Shown: piece by piece, positions 36,451-44,908 of the stretch
Layout of the letters: each line of letters begins with the position of its first letter
Numbering within the stretch: the stretch's first letter is position 1
DNA from: Thioalkalivibrio sp. XN8
GTDB lineage: Bacteria > Pseudomonadota > Gammaproteobacteria > Steroidobacterales > XN24
Assembly: GCF_011058255.1 (NCBI RefSeq)
Contig: NZ_JAALFH010000060.1
Span: forward strand, 124,001-188,000
Length of the DNA stretch: 64,000 bases
Direction of reading: 5' to 3'
Notes under the pieces: generated by a model
Databases searched by the model: none
Told to the model about the DNA's origin: nothing
What the model saw: only the letters and a program-made list of their open reading frames with translations
Program-made: the position numbers and the translations under genes

Positions 36451-39177
36451 TCAGCGTCCCTTGGCGAGAGCCGCGCGGAACGGCGCGATGATCCAGTCCT
36501 GCATGCCGTCTTGCTCCATGCCTGCGATGGTCCGTTCCAGCAAGGCAGTCCCGTCTGCGCGTCGTCCGTCGAGCAGCATCGCCCAGCCACGGAGCGCGGC
36601 GATGCGAGCCGGCCACTCCTCGCCCGGGCTGCCGGCAGCGAGCTGGGCCGGATCGAGTCCTTCGATCAGGGCCGCCGCCCCGACGCTATCGCCCGCGCCG
36701 AGCAGCGCCTGCGCCAGGTAGTAGTTCATCACCTGGACGCCGGGTGTGCCCGGTCCCATCATCCGCTCGAACACGTCGCGCGCTGCCATCAGCTTCGGCA
36801 TGGCGCTGGCGGCGTCGCCGAGCTGGACCAGGATGACGCCTTCGTTCCCGCCGGCCATGACGCAGGTGAGATGCTCCGCCCCCTGGGTGGCACACGCCGT
36901 CTCCCGCACGGCGGAGATTAGGGGCAGGGCCTCGGCCCAGCGTCCGTCGGCCGCATAGAGATTACCGAGGACACTCTTGCCCTCGGCCAGCTGGGTGGAG
37001 TCCGGGCCGAAGGCCTCCTCCAGTTCGACGAGCGCCTGGTTGAGCACCGGCTCGGCATCGGCAAGGCGGCCGGAATGGAGCAGCGCAGCCCCATAATGCA
37101 GCCGCGCGGTCGCAAGGCGCGCAGCAGGCACGCCGGCCTCGGCGAAACGCGCGCCGTCCTGGAGCTTTTCCAGCAACTCGACCGCCTCGTCCTGCCGGCC
37201 GGTCCTGACGTAACCCTGCGCGAGATCGAGGATGAGGCCGTGCCTGGTCCGGGCGTCGTCGGGCGCCGCGCTCTCGAGGCGCGCCAGCGCCTCCTCGTAT
37301 GCCGCCACGGCCGGCTCGATCTGGGCCTGCATCAGGTGCAGGCGCCCGCGCGCCCGCGTTGCGGCAAGCGCGACGCCGTCGTTTTCTACGCCGGCCTCTG
37401 CCGCGTCCACGTCGGCCGCATCGATGATCTCGCCAGCCTCCGCGTACGCCGAGGCATTCACCAGCGACTCGCCGAGGCGGTAACGCGCTTCGAGCGTGCG
37501 GGGATGGGCGTCCCCGAGCATCCGGGCGAACAGTGCAGCGACCCGGCGCCGGTGTTCGGCCGCGGTCCTGAAATCCTGCAACCCGGTATAGATCTCCCCC
37601 GCTGTCTCGCGAATCGAGGCCTCCATGGCAGGATCGGCCGCGAACCGGCCCTCGATGCGGTCGGCGGCGCGGGCCAGCGCGTCGCGCAGGGTCGCGTCAT
37701 AGCCGGCATCGGACTCGCGTGGATCGGCGCTGAGCATGATGTCACGCAGGAACGTCGCCGTCGCCTCGGCGCGCGCGGCCTGTTCCTGCGCCATATGCTG
37801 GGCCTCGCGCGCCCGCAGGAACAGCATGCTGCTGGCGGTCACGCCGGCCAGCAACACGATCCCGGCCGCCATCACCCACGGCCGCCGCGAACGCGCCCGG
37901 TCCAGCGCAGCCTGCGCCGCGAGCGCGCGCTTTTCCGTCTCCTCGACCCGGGCGCGCTCGGCCCGGCGCTCCTCGAGGTCGCGCAGACGCTGCGCCAGCT
38001 CGGCCGCCGACGCGATGCGTTGCGCGGGATTGCCGGCGGTCGCCCGGGCGATGTCGCGCACCAGGAGCTCATCGGCGATGTCGTGTTCCCAGCCGGTCGT
38101 CAGCGGGCGGCGGAGGTCGCCCGCCAGGACCTGGTACAGCAGCACGCCGAGCGCGTAGACGTCGCTCTTGGCGGTTGCCGGCTCGCCGGCGATGATCTCG
38201 GGGGCGATATACAACGGCGTGCCGAAGCTCGAGTCGCTCGTGGCGTCGCGGCTCCGCGTCAGGCCCAGGGGCGTGACGCCCAGTTCGTCGAGCCGGCCCG
38301 GCTCCATCAGGCGGCCGCTGCCGAAATCGGTGAGCCGGATCCTGAGCCGGCCATCGACTTCTTCTTCGACCAGGATGTTGGCGGGCTTAAGGTCCTTGTG
38401 CAGCACGCCGACGTCGTGGGCGGCAGCGACCGCCTCGATGGCGCGCAAGGCAAGGTCGAGACGCTCGTTCAAGGCCAGCGCCGCCAGATTCCCATCCTGG
38501 TCCGCCCACTCGAGCAGGCTCTGCCCGCCATACTCGCATTCCAGGAAGAAGGGCTCGGTGGCGAAGTTCCAGTCGATGAGGCGGACGATGTCGTCCCGCT
38601 CGCCCAGCGTCTCGCGCAGCACCCGAGACAGGGTCGCCTCGCGCTTCAGCGCCGCCAGCCGTTCCCCGTCGGTGCTGAACTTGTATACGCGGCGCTCGCC
38701 AGTCTTGTCATGGACGGCCAGCCAGACCTCGCTGCCGGCCGTACTCGACAACTGGCGCGCGAGGCGGAAATTCGGCCGCCCGGGCACGGCCTGGTCGGCG
38801 GCCAGGTCCAGGCGGCTGACTAGGCGCCGGCCGGTCGCAATACGCTCGAGCCTGCCGTCGAAGCGGTAGCCGACTCGCGGCTTGGTGACGATGAAACCCG
38901 CATTGGCCTCGCCGAGCGCCTTGCGCAGCTTCGCGACCGCGTTGGCGAGGACGTTCTCGACCGTGACGCGGCCTTCCCAGACCGTGTCGAGCAGTTCTTC
39001 CTTGGTGACCACCTCGCCGGCGTTGCGCAGCAAGATACGCAGCACTTCGAGCGGGCGCCGCTCCAGCTCGACTGCCAGGCCGGCAACCCGGAGCTCGGAC
39101 CGCGACTCGTCGAACTCCGCCGCCCCGAAACGGTAGAGATAAAGCGTGCCCTGGCGCGAAGGCTCCGAATCACTCAT
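36451..39177 (-). CDS. Winged-helix / Ser-Thr protein kinase / TPR fusion
   Basis: A 908-aa protein with an unusual order of parts. Residues 10-110 are an OmpR/CadC-type winged helix (VELERRPLEVLRILLRNAGE, KEELLDTVWEGR, RVGYRFDGRL). Residues about 136-400 are a protein kinase: Lys166 in RVYKFS, HKDLKPAN at 260-267, DFG at 284-286, APE at 325-327. A coiled basic stretch and one transmembrane helix (433-454) follow. The rest, 470-900, is helical repeat of TPR type (AYAEAGEIID, GRLADAEPVLNQALVELEEA). The kinase looks active. ATG 39177 opens MSDSEPSRQG. Confidence 0.9.
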   Translation of the reverse strand: MSDSEPSRQGTLYLYRFGAAEFDESRSELRVAGLAVELERRPLEVLRILLRNAGEVVTKEELLDTVWEGRVTVENVLANAVAKLRKALGEANAGFIVTKPRVGYRFDGRLERIATGRRLVSRLDLAADQAVPGRPNFRLARQLSSTAGSEVWLAVHDKTGERRVYKFSTDGERLAALKREATLSRVLRETLGERDDIVRLIDWNFATEPFFLECEYGGQSLLEWADQDGNLAALALNERLDLALRAIEAVAAAHDVGVLHKDLKPANILVEEEVDGRLRIRLTDFGSGRLMEPGRLDELGVTPLGLTRSRDATSDSSFGTPLYIAPEIIAGEPATAKSDVYALGVLLYQVLAGDLRRPLTTGWEHDIADELLVRDIARATAGNPAQRIASAAELAQRLRDLEERRAERARVEETEKRALAAQAALDRARSRRPWVMAAGIVLLAGVTASSMLFLRAREAQHMAQEQAARAEATATFLRDIMLSADPRESDAGYDATLRDALARAADRIEGRFAADPAMEASIRETAGEIYTGLQDFRTAAEHRRRVAALFARMLGDAHPRTLEARYRLGESLVNASAYAEAGEIIDAADVDAAEAGVENDGVALAATRARGRLHLMQAQIEPAVAAYEEALARLESAAPDDARTRHGLILDLAQGYVRTGRQDEAVELLEKLQDGARFAEAGVPAARLATARLHYGAALLHSGRLADAEPVLNQALVELEEAFGPDSTQLAEGKSVLGNLYAADGRWAEALPLISAVRETACATQGAEHLTCVMAGGNEGVILVQLGDAASAMPKLMAARDVFERMMGPGTPGVQVMNYYLAQALLGAGDSVGAAALIEGLDPAQLAAGSPGEEWPARIAALRGWAMLLDGRRADGTALLERTIAGMEQDGMQDWIIAPFRAALAKGR

Positions 39178-39301
39178 TGGACAGGTCGCTCCCTGCAAGG
39201 AACGTGTCCCGGGGCAATCACCCCATCGTCAGCGCGTCGCCTCCATGCTGCAATGCTGCAAAGGCGCACACAAGCCGCTGATTCGCCAAGGGACTCTAGC
39301 G

Positions 39302-39321
39302 CGTTAGAAATTCGTTAGCAA
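39302..39321. promoter_or_regulatory. Direct repeat CGTTAGNAA, possible winged-helix operator
   Basis: CGTTAGAAA at 39302-39310 and CGTTAGCAA at 39313-39321 are 11 bases apart, one helical turn. OmpR-type winged helices bind such tandem repeats. The site is in the 218-base gap between the divergent kinase and membrane-protein genes, 75 bases before ATG 39396. The gap holds no other clear feature. Confidence 0.4.
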
Positions 39322-39395
39322 ACCGTGACGGCTTCCGCACGCGCCTGCGCCATCCTCATCCCGCACCACGCAGCATGAGCAGAGGGGGAACTCGA

Positions 39396-39782
39396 ATGAA
39401 AATCGCGATTATCATCCTGGCCGTCCTCGGAGCACTCGCCTCCGGCTTTCTCGGCGTCAGCTGGCTCAACAGCCTGAGCGCGCTCAGCGGCCTGAGCGAA
39501 CTGGAGCGTGCAACTGCGTATCAAATGGCCGCGGCGCAGGGCCAGTCGCTGGACCAGATGGGCACCGCAGCAATCATCCTGGTGATCGGCGCCTTCGTCG
39601 GTCTCGTGGGCGCATTCCTGGCCATGAAGGGCAAGTACCAGCTCGCGGGGGCCCTGTTGCTGGGCGCCGGCATCCTGCCCGTCCTGTTCCAGGGCAAGGC
39701 GGTCGTTTTCACCGCCCTGCTGATCGTCGCGGGTGGGCTGGCCTTTTTGCTGCACTCGAAGCAGAAGGCGGTGGCGGCATGA
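39396..39782 (+). CDS. Four-helix membrane protein, unknown
   Basis: A 128-aa protein with four hydrophobic segments: residues 3-24, 55-75, 80-98 and 100-118. A periplasmic loop rich in Ser, Leu and Glu lies between helices 1 and 2. The ATG has GAGGGGGAA ahead. The stop overlaps the lipoprotein gene that follows (ATGA). I do not recognise a family; the divergent kinase and the coupled lipoprotein suggest an envelope-sensing role. Confidence 0.75.
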   Translation: MKIAIIILAVLGALASGFLGVSWLNSLSALSGLSELERATAYQMAAAQGQSLDQMGTAAIILVIGAFVGLVGAFLAMKGKYQLAGALLLGAGILPVLFQGKAVVFTALLIVAGGLAFLLHSKQKAVAA

Positions 39783-40978
39783 GCGGCAGGCGCACGCTGG
39801 CGCTCGTGCTGCTCGGCCTGCTTGCCGGCTGCGGCAGCAGCGCCGACAGGGTGAAGGAGCGCTATGTCAAGGCCTGCATCGCCGGCGGTGACGAGGAGGC
39901 CTACTGCGCCTGCCAGGGCGAGGCACTCATGGCCGAGCTCGACGAGGATTCGTTCACGCTGCTCGTCGAGTTCGCCGAGAGCATGGTGGGCGCCAGCGAC
40001 CAGGCCCAAGGGCAGATCGCCATGGGGGCGCTGTCGAATCCGAGGCTGGTCGCCGCTCTCGACAAGACCGAGGCGACGGGCAGGACCTGCCGGCAGGCCG
40101 CCGCGCGGGCGGCCGCGAGCACCGAGGTCGAGGCGCTCATGGCCGCCCGCGAGGAGCGACGCAAGCAGGCGGCAGCACGCCAGTGCCCGCATACGCCGGC
40201 GCTGGCGGCGCGGGATCCCAACCAGCCCGTCGACGATGTCGCCAACCTCCGCCCGGGCATGAGCTTCGCCGATGTCGAAGCCCTCCTCGAATGCCGCGGC
40301 GACATCGTCAATTTCGACACCGCCGAGGCCTGGGCGATCCGGAACGAGGGGCTGCCGACCCGCCAGTTGCTGCGCGCGGCCAATGGCGACATCTGTCCCG
40401 CCGAGGCGCGCCTGGCGGGCGGCGGCGAGTGCGAAGACGGGGGCTACGGCTTCGAGTTGCTGCAGGACGTCAGTGAGGAGTTCATCGTCGCCTTCACCGG
40501 GCTGCCGGAAGGGGAGCGGGCCGGCGTCATCTGGCGGCGGACCGTGTTCCCTGCCGACGAGTCCCCCACGGTGACGTCGCTCCAGGAGGCGCTCGTCGCG
40601 AAGTACGGCCAGCCGCACCTGGCGGCGAACCAGGAGGGCTACTACAGCCTCGGCCACCGCCCAGGCGCGGTCACCTACAGCTGGGTCTACGATGCGCGGC
40701 AGCAGCCGATTCCAGGCGGCGACAGCGCGCGCAGGTCGCGCTGCGTCAACGGGCCGCGGCCGGCCTTCGAGAAGCAGATGAGCTGGAACAGCGCCTGTGG
40801 CCTGACGGTGCGGGCCGAGATCATGACCGCCCCGGGCAACACGCTCCTCGCCCGCGAGCTGAACGTCGTGGTCATGGACCAGAAGCGGTTCGATGATGCC
40901 GTGAAGCAGTTCAACGTCGACCTCAAGGCGGCCGTCGAAGCGCAGCACCGGGGCAAGGCCGGAGCGCCCGATCTCTAG
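39779..40978 (+). CDS. Predicted lipoprotein, unknown
   Basis: A 399-aa protein with lipobox LLAGCGSS at residues 14-21. An N-terminal Cys-containing helical part (YVKACIAGGDEEAYCACQGE) resembles small periplasmic Cys-rich domains. A central SmpA/OmlA-like segment is possible (ANLRPGMSFADVEALLECRG: the 'PGMS..EV..LLG' pattern). The C-terminal region is beta-rich. It is translationally coupled to the membrane protein gene upstream. No named family is certain. Confidence 0.75.
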   Translation: MSGRRTLALVLLGLLAGCGSSADRVKERYVKACIAGGDEEAYCACQGEALMAELDEDSFTLLVEFAESMVGASDQAQGQIAMGALSNPRLVAALDKTEATGRTCRQAAARAAASTEVEALMAAREERRKQAAARQCPHTPALAARDPNQPVDDVANLRPGMSFADVEALLECRGDIVNFDTAEAWAIRNEGLPTRQLLRAANGDICPAEARLAGGGECEDGGYGFELLQDVSEEFIVAFTGLPEGERAGVIWRRTVFPADESPTVTSLQEALVAKYGQPHLAANQEGYYSLGHRPGAVTYSWVYDARQQPIPGGDSARRSRCVNGPRPAFEKQMSWNSACGLTVRAEIMTAPGNTLLARELNVVVMDQKRFDDAVKQFNVDLKAAVEAQHRGKAGAPDL

Positions 40979-41047
40979 GTTTTCCGGGGGCTCGTGCCGG
41001 TTGAGATAGGGCCGGGCGGTTCCCGCGACCGCCGCGCTGACGAGCGC

Positions 41048-41680
41048 CTAGCCGGCGCCATCCGTGGCGGGCCGGCGCAGATTCTTGCACATCAGCAGCC
41101 AGTCACCGGTGTGGTGGCAGCCCGGGAACCGGGCCACCGGCCGCCGGTCGAGCACCTCGTAGCCGAGACGTTGGTAAAGCCGCATCGCGCCGGCGTTGTC
41201 CTCGGCGACCACCAGGCTGGTGGCCGGCGCGCCGGCGGCCCGCGCCAGGAACTCCGCGATGTTCATCAGGAAGGTACCGACGCCGCGGCCGCGGAACTGT
41301 GGCAGGGCGGCCACGGCGTTGACGTACCAGCTGCCGGGCGCCCGCGCCTCGAGCTCGAGCAGGGGCCGCACCACCGGCGGTGCAGCGGCCAGCCCGCTGG
41401 TGTCGCAGGGATCGGGCAGCGGGTAGCCGAGCAGCATGCCGGCCACACGCTCGTCGACCATCGCCACGTGGGCATGGCGGTGACTGAAGCCGCCTTCGGT
41501 GCCCGCGGCGCGGCGCGCCCCGACGGCCATCGGGTCCTCGCCCGGCCCGGCCATCAGCGACCAGAGGTGCAGCGGCAAGCCCTCGCCGGCGGCGTTGAGC
41601 AGCTCGGCCAGCACGGGGCCGTCCGCCGGCGCGGCCTTGCGCAGGCGGAAATCGGCGGCGCCGAGCTTGCTTTTCGCCAT
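41048..41680 (-). CDS. GNAT-family N-acetyltransferase
   Basis: A 210-aa protein with the acetyl-CoA motif LPQFRGRGVGTFLMNIAEFLAR near residue 130 and the C-terminal NAGAMRLYQRLGYEVLDRR. The N-terminal RLRKAAPADGPVLAELLNAA is the usual first strand and helix. The acceptor is unknown. No clear operon partner: the next gene on this strand is a small doubtful one. Confidence 0.87.
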   Translation of the reverse strand: MAKSKLGAADFRLRKAAPADGPVLAELLNAAGEGLPLHLWSLMAGPGEDPMAVGARRAAGTEGGFSHRHAHVAMVDERVAGMLLGYPLPDPCDTSGLAAAPPVVRPLLELEARAPGSWYVNAVAALPQFRGRGVGTFLMNIAEFLARAAGAPATSLVVAEDNAGAMRLYQRLGYEVLDRRPVARFPGCHHTGDWLLMCKNLRRPATDGAG

Positions 41681-41751
41681 CGCGTCTCATCACCTCCCGC
41701 GTGGCATTGCAGAGTCCTGCGAGTCTACCTCTTCCGCGGCGTGCCCGGCCG

Positions 41752-41907
41752 TCATGCGGGCGAGCAGCACCTCGTGCGGCCGCGCCCCGCCCCTTCGGCG
41801 GCGTCGAGCCGGCGCTTGTCGCTCGACTTGAGCGCGCAGAGCGCAGAGCGCAGCGGATCGAGGTTGGAACCGTAGCCGTGATAGTAGAGCTGGCGCGAAT
41901 CTCTCAT
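41752..41907 (-). CDS. Possible small protein (51 aa)
   Basis: A short frame giving MRDSRQLYYHGYGSNLDPLR and a basic tail with two Cys. The Tyr/Gly/Asp-rich start looks protein-like, but the SD before ATG 41907 is weak and another frame on this strand is open too. It lies between the acetyltransferase and the TGTGGACAA palindrome. Doubtful. Confidence 0.35.
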   Translation of the reverse strand: MRDSRQLYYHGYGSNLDPLRSALCALKSSDKRRLDAAEGAGRGRTRCCSPA

Positions 41908-41952
41908 AGTCGTAGCTGTATCCAACATCATCGCAGGTATAGCACACCGTCC

Positions 41953-41971
41953 TGTGGACAAGTTGTCCACA
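41953..41971. promoter_or_regulatory. Perfect 9-1-9 palindrome TGTGGACAA-G-TTGTCCACA
   Basis: The two 9-base arms are exact reverse complements around one G. Each arm differs from the DnaA box TTATCCACA by one base. It is in the intergenic stretch between the doubtful 51-aa gene and the 130-aa gene at 42078. It could be an operator for a dimeric repressor or a pair of opposed DnaA sites. Confidence 0.5.
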
Positions 41972-42077
41972 TTGCTTGGCTGGCGCGATCAGTCCTGGCT
42001 ACTAGACTGTGGTCAGGCGGAGCCAGGGCAGCCACCAACGATCAGTCCCGGACCCCGGTTCGGGCAAGGAGCCAGAC

Positions 42078-42470
42078 ATGACCACCAAAGACATCTACAC
42101 GCTTTTCACGGATGCCCTCGACGTGACCAACCGGGCCCTGGAAAAGCATCGGGACTCGGGCTTCATGAAGGGGCTGGTTGCCGCCTGGGACAAGTTCCTC
42201 GACGGTCACAAGGCGGGGGTCGCCATCTATGATGAGGACCCCGAGAAGCCGTTCGACTATTTCACGATCCGCTACCTGAACGAGAAGTTCGAGATCCTGT
42301 CGCGCGGCAAGTCCGAGCACGACACGGAGTGGAAGGTGTCGCGTGACTACCTGCAGTCCATCGTGGACAACCCGCAGGAATACATCGACAACCCGGCCAA
42401 GCTCGACCTCGACTGGCTGAAGGCACGCCTGCCCGACGCGGCGTCCAGCATGCTGAAGAAGGCAGGGTAG
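42078..42470 (+). CDS. Conserved-looking cytoplasmic protein, unknown
   Basis: A 130-aa soluble protein with no signal peptide or membrane segment. AAGGAG is 7 bases before the ATG, giving a well-supported start (MTTKDIYTLFTDALDV). It is mainly alpha-helical at the ends, with a short beta-rich centre (PFDYFTIRYLNEKFEILSRG) which might be a small ligand-binding core. I do not recognise the family. A 19-base palindrome lies 107 bases upstream. Confidence 0.75.
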   Translation: MTTKDIYTLFTDALDVTNRALEKHRDSGFMKGLVAAWDKFLDGHKAGVAIYDEDPEKPFDYFTIRYLNEKFEILSRGKSEHDTEWKVSRDYLQSIVDNPQEYIDNPAKLDLDWLKARLPDAASSMLKKAG

Positions 42471-42481
42471 TTCGACGCCGG

Positions 42482-42829
42482 TCAGCGCTCCGACCACACA
42501 GCGAGTTCGTTGCCGCTGGGATCGCGGAAGTGGAAGCGGCGCCCGCCGGGGAAGGCGAACGGCTCGGCGGTGATGTTGCCGCCGGCCTCGTGGACGGCGG
42601 CGAGGGAGCGCTCGAGGTCCTGCGAGTACAGGATCACGAGCGGGCCGCCGGTGGGCACTGCAGGCGCCAGCCGCAACCCGCCGGCTTCGCCGCCTTCTTT
42701 CCGGATCCCCGCGTAGCCCGGCCCGTAGTCGTTGAATTCCCAGCCGAAGGCCTCGGCGTAGAACTGCTTCGCCCGTTCCAGGTCGGTAACCGGGACCTCG
42801 ATGTAGTCGATGGCGTGGTGAACATGCAT
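42482..42829 (-). CDS. VOC-family protein
   Basis: A 115-aa single VOC domain. IDYIEVPVTDLERAKQFYAEAFGW opens the fold; FHFRDPSGNELAVWSE ends it with the metal-ligand Glu, and His4/His5 near the N-terminus may be ligands. The fold matches the 'PhnB/glyoxalase-like' short form. The substrate is unknown. Its ATG shares one base with the upstream stop (TGATG), so it is coupled to the DUF1579-like gene. Confidence 0.88.
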   Translation of the reverse strand: MHVHHAIDYIEVPVTDLERAKQFYAEAFGWEFNDYGPGYAGIRKEGGEAGGLRLAPAVPTGGPLVILYSQDLERSLAAVHEAGGNITAEPFAFPGGRRFHFRDPSGNELAVWSER

Positions 42830-43296
42830 CAGCCGGTCACCCGGGTGTACTTTGCCTCTACCGCCAGCTCCGGCCCGCCGCCGGGTGGGATGTTGTACAT
42901 CGACAGGGCAAAGCCGCCCTGCGCGTCAGGTTCGATAATGATCTCCCAGCCCCAGTCGGGGCCCGGCGGGGCAGCATAGGTGCCCTTGACCGCGACGACG
43001 CCGGTCGGGTCCACGCTGCCCTGGCAAACCATGAAATCGTTCTTCATGTGCCAGGAGTCGAACCACACCGCCTTGACCGCGTGGCTGGCATGATCCTGGC
43101 CCAGGATGAGCCGCCCCACCTGCGGGCGCCCATCGAAGGCCCAGGAGTACTCGAGTTCGTTGAACTGTTCGCGCCCGGTCGACCGGATCGCAGCGAGCGA
43201 TTCCGATTCGCGTACCGGGTCCTGCGGCGAGAGCCAGAGACGGCTGATGGCCTGCCAGTCCCCCGCGAGCCTGCCGAGTGTCTCTATCGCAGCCAT
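42829..43296 (-). CDS. DUF1579-like protein
   Basis: A 155-aa soluble protein. LGRLAGDWQAISRLWLSP near the N-terminus and the alternation of strands around FNELEYSWAFDGRPQVGRLI suit a calycin-like barrel of the DUF1579 type (also called 'FABP-like' heme or lipid binding). MAAIETLG at 43296 is the start, with AAGGAG 7 bases ahead; an upstream ATG at 43314 is less well placed. Function unknown. Confidence 0.72.
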   Translation of the reverse strand: MAAIETLGRLAGDWQAISRLWLSPQDPVRESESLAAIRSTGREQFNELEYSWAFDGRPQVGRLILGQDHASHAVKAVWFDSWHMKNDFMVCQGSVDPTGVVAVKGTYAAPPGPDWGWEIIIEPDAQGGFALSMYNIPPGGGPELAVEAKYTRVTG

Positions 43297-43390
43297 GTCC
43301 GTGCTCCTTGCCATCCTTGCAGGTCGACGCGGTGGCCACGTCCCGACCTGGTGACCGGCCTGAGACTAGCTCAAACCGCGGCGCGCTGCC

Positions 43391-44908
43391 TCAAGGGATG
43401 ACGGCGTACAGCCGCCACTTGCCCGGCACGCCCTTGAGTTCGTGTTCGCCCCGGTCCGCGAAGCCGAAGCCCGAGCCGCCGGAAAGCTCCCGCACGGTGG
43501 AAGACACCATGGTCTCGCCGGCGCCGGCCGTCGCCATGATGCGTGCGGCAATATGCACGGCCAGTCCGGCAAGACGCGTGCCGACGAGCTCGCATTCACC
43601 CGTGTGAACGCCCGCGCGGAGCTTCACGCCGAGGCCTTCGATCGCATTGCCCGCTGCACGCGCGGCCTCGATCGCATAGGCCGGCGAGTCGAAGCGCACG
43701 AAGAAGCCGTCGCCGGCCGTGTCCACCTCGGTGCCGTTGAAACGCGAGATCTCGCGGCGGACTCGCTGCCGGAACTCATCCAGCAGGTTGCGCCAGGCCA
43801 CGTCGCCCATCCGCCCCGCGAGCGACGTCGAATCGACGATGTCGACGAACAAAAGGGTCGCGAGGACCCGGCGGGCCTCGGCGCGCGGGCGCCGCTCACG
43901 CTTGCTGGCGTCGATGCGCATGATCGAGGCGACGCTCCGTGCCGCCATCCCACCTGCGGCAGTTCGCAGCGTCGCCTCGGCCAGGTAGACGTTCGGGGCT
44001 GCCTCGCAGGTGGTGACCTCGGCATGAACCCGCTGCCCGTCAGCAGGCACCTGGCGCAGGAACGTGGTCGCGCTACCGAGCATCACGGTGGTGCTACCCG
44101 GCCGATGCAGGCTGACGACGCCGGAGAAGATCGCGATATTGGCCAGGGCCCCAATGGCCTGGGCCGAGACCTGGCGCCCGAAGGAGCAGAACCACCCGCT
44201 GGCCGGCATCGACAGCGAGGCCCGGTTCGCCTCGATGTCGTGCAGGGAGATGCCATAGAGCGAAGCGACGGGCATGCGAATCCGCCCGTCCTTGAACTGG
44301 CGCATGATCTCCAGCCCGTCTTCCCGTTCCATCAGCTCCAGCACCGGACTCACCGCCACCTTGCGCAGGTACGGGTCCGGCGTGTCGTATACCGGCTCCT
44401 GCACAGGCGGCATGTTGTCCGGCGGCGGCGGACATGGCGGGCTGATGGGCACCACGGCGCAGTGCAGGGAACCCTGGGCCACGTGGCGCCCGTCCGAATC
44501 TTCGACCTGCACCACCGCGTTGACGAAGAGGTTGCTGCTGCTGACCACGCGGGCCCGGCACAGCAGGTTGCCGCGCCCGGGCCAGGCTGGTCGAAACGGA
44601 TCGAAGCCGAGCCGCAGGGGCAGCACGTCGAAACCGGCCGGGAGTGCCGTGTTGCAGGCGCCCTCCAGCGCGGCGACCATTGGCGCGCTGATCTCCATTT
44701 GGCCGATGCCCGCAATATTGGCGTCGTTAGCCGGCATGGCCAGGGTCACGGTGCCGGCGGCGACATGAGTGAGCCGGTAGCCGAACAATCGCGCCATCGG
44801 CGTCGCGGGCAAGAGGCCTCGGCTGTAGACGCGGCAGCGCTCGATGCCACTCAGGGAACCTACCCAGGGCGGGGGCGTAAGGCCGCGGACCGGCTCATCT
44901 GGAATCAT
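43391..44908 (-). CDS. Double hotdog-thioesterase / class III nucleotide cyclase fusion
   Basis: A 505-aa soluble protein. Two hotdog-fold (PaaI/acyl-CoA thioesterase-like) domains occupy about residues 30-160 and 185-330; both have the long-helix and 'QGSLHCAVVPI / LAEATLRTAAGGM' strand pattern. Residues 346-505 are a class III cyclase catalytic domain: TLLFVDIVDSTSLAGRMGD with the first metal Asp, DTAGDGFFVRFDSP with the second, GVHTGECELVG and HIAARIMATAGAGE. The product could be cAMP or cGMP. The start is ATG 44908, overlapping the upstream methyltransferase by 14 bases. Confidence 0.87.
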   Translation of the reverse strand: MIPDEPVRGLTPPPWVGSLSGIERCRVYSRGLLPATPMARLFGYRLTHVAAGTVTLAMPANDANIAGIGQMEISAPMVAALEGACNTALPAGFDVLPLRLGFDPFRPAWPGRGNLLCRARVVSSSNLFVNAVVQVEDSDGRHVAQGSLHCAVVPISPPCPPPPDNMPPVQEPVYDTPDPYLRKVAVSPVLELMEREDGLEIMRQFKDGRIRMPVASLYGISLHDIEANRASLSMPASGWFCSFGRQVSAQAIGALANIAIFSGVVSLHRPGSTTVMLGSATTFLRQVPADGQRVHAEVTTCEAAPNVYLAEATLRTAAGGMAARSVASIMRIDASKRERRPRAEARRVLATLLFVDIVDSTSLAGRMGDVAWRNLLDEFRQRVRREISRFNGTEVDTAGDGFFVRFDSPAYAIEAARAAGNAIEGLGVKLRAGVHTGECELVGTRLAGLAVHIAARIMATAGAGETMVSSTVRELSGGSGFGFADRGEHELKGVPGKWRLYAVIP

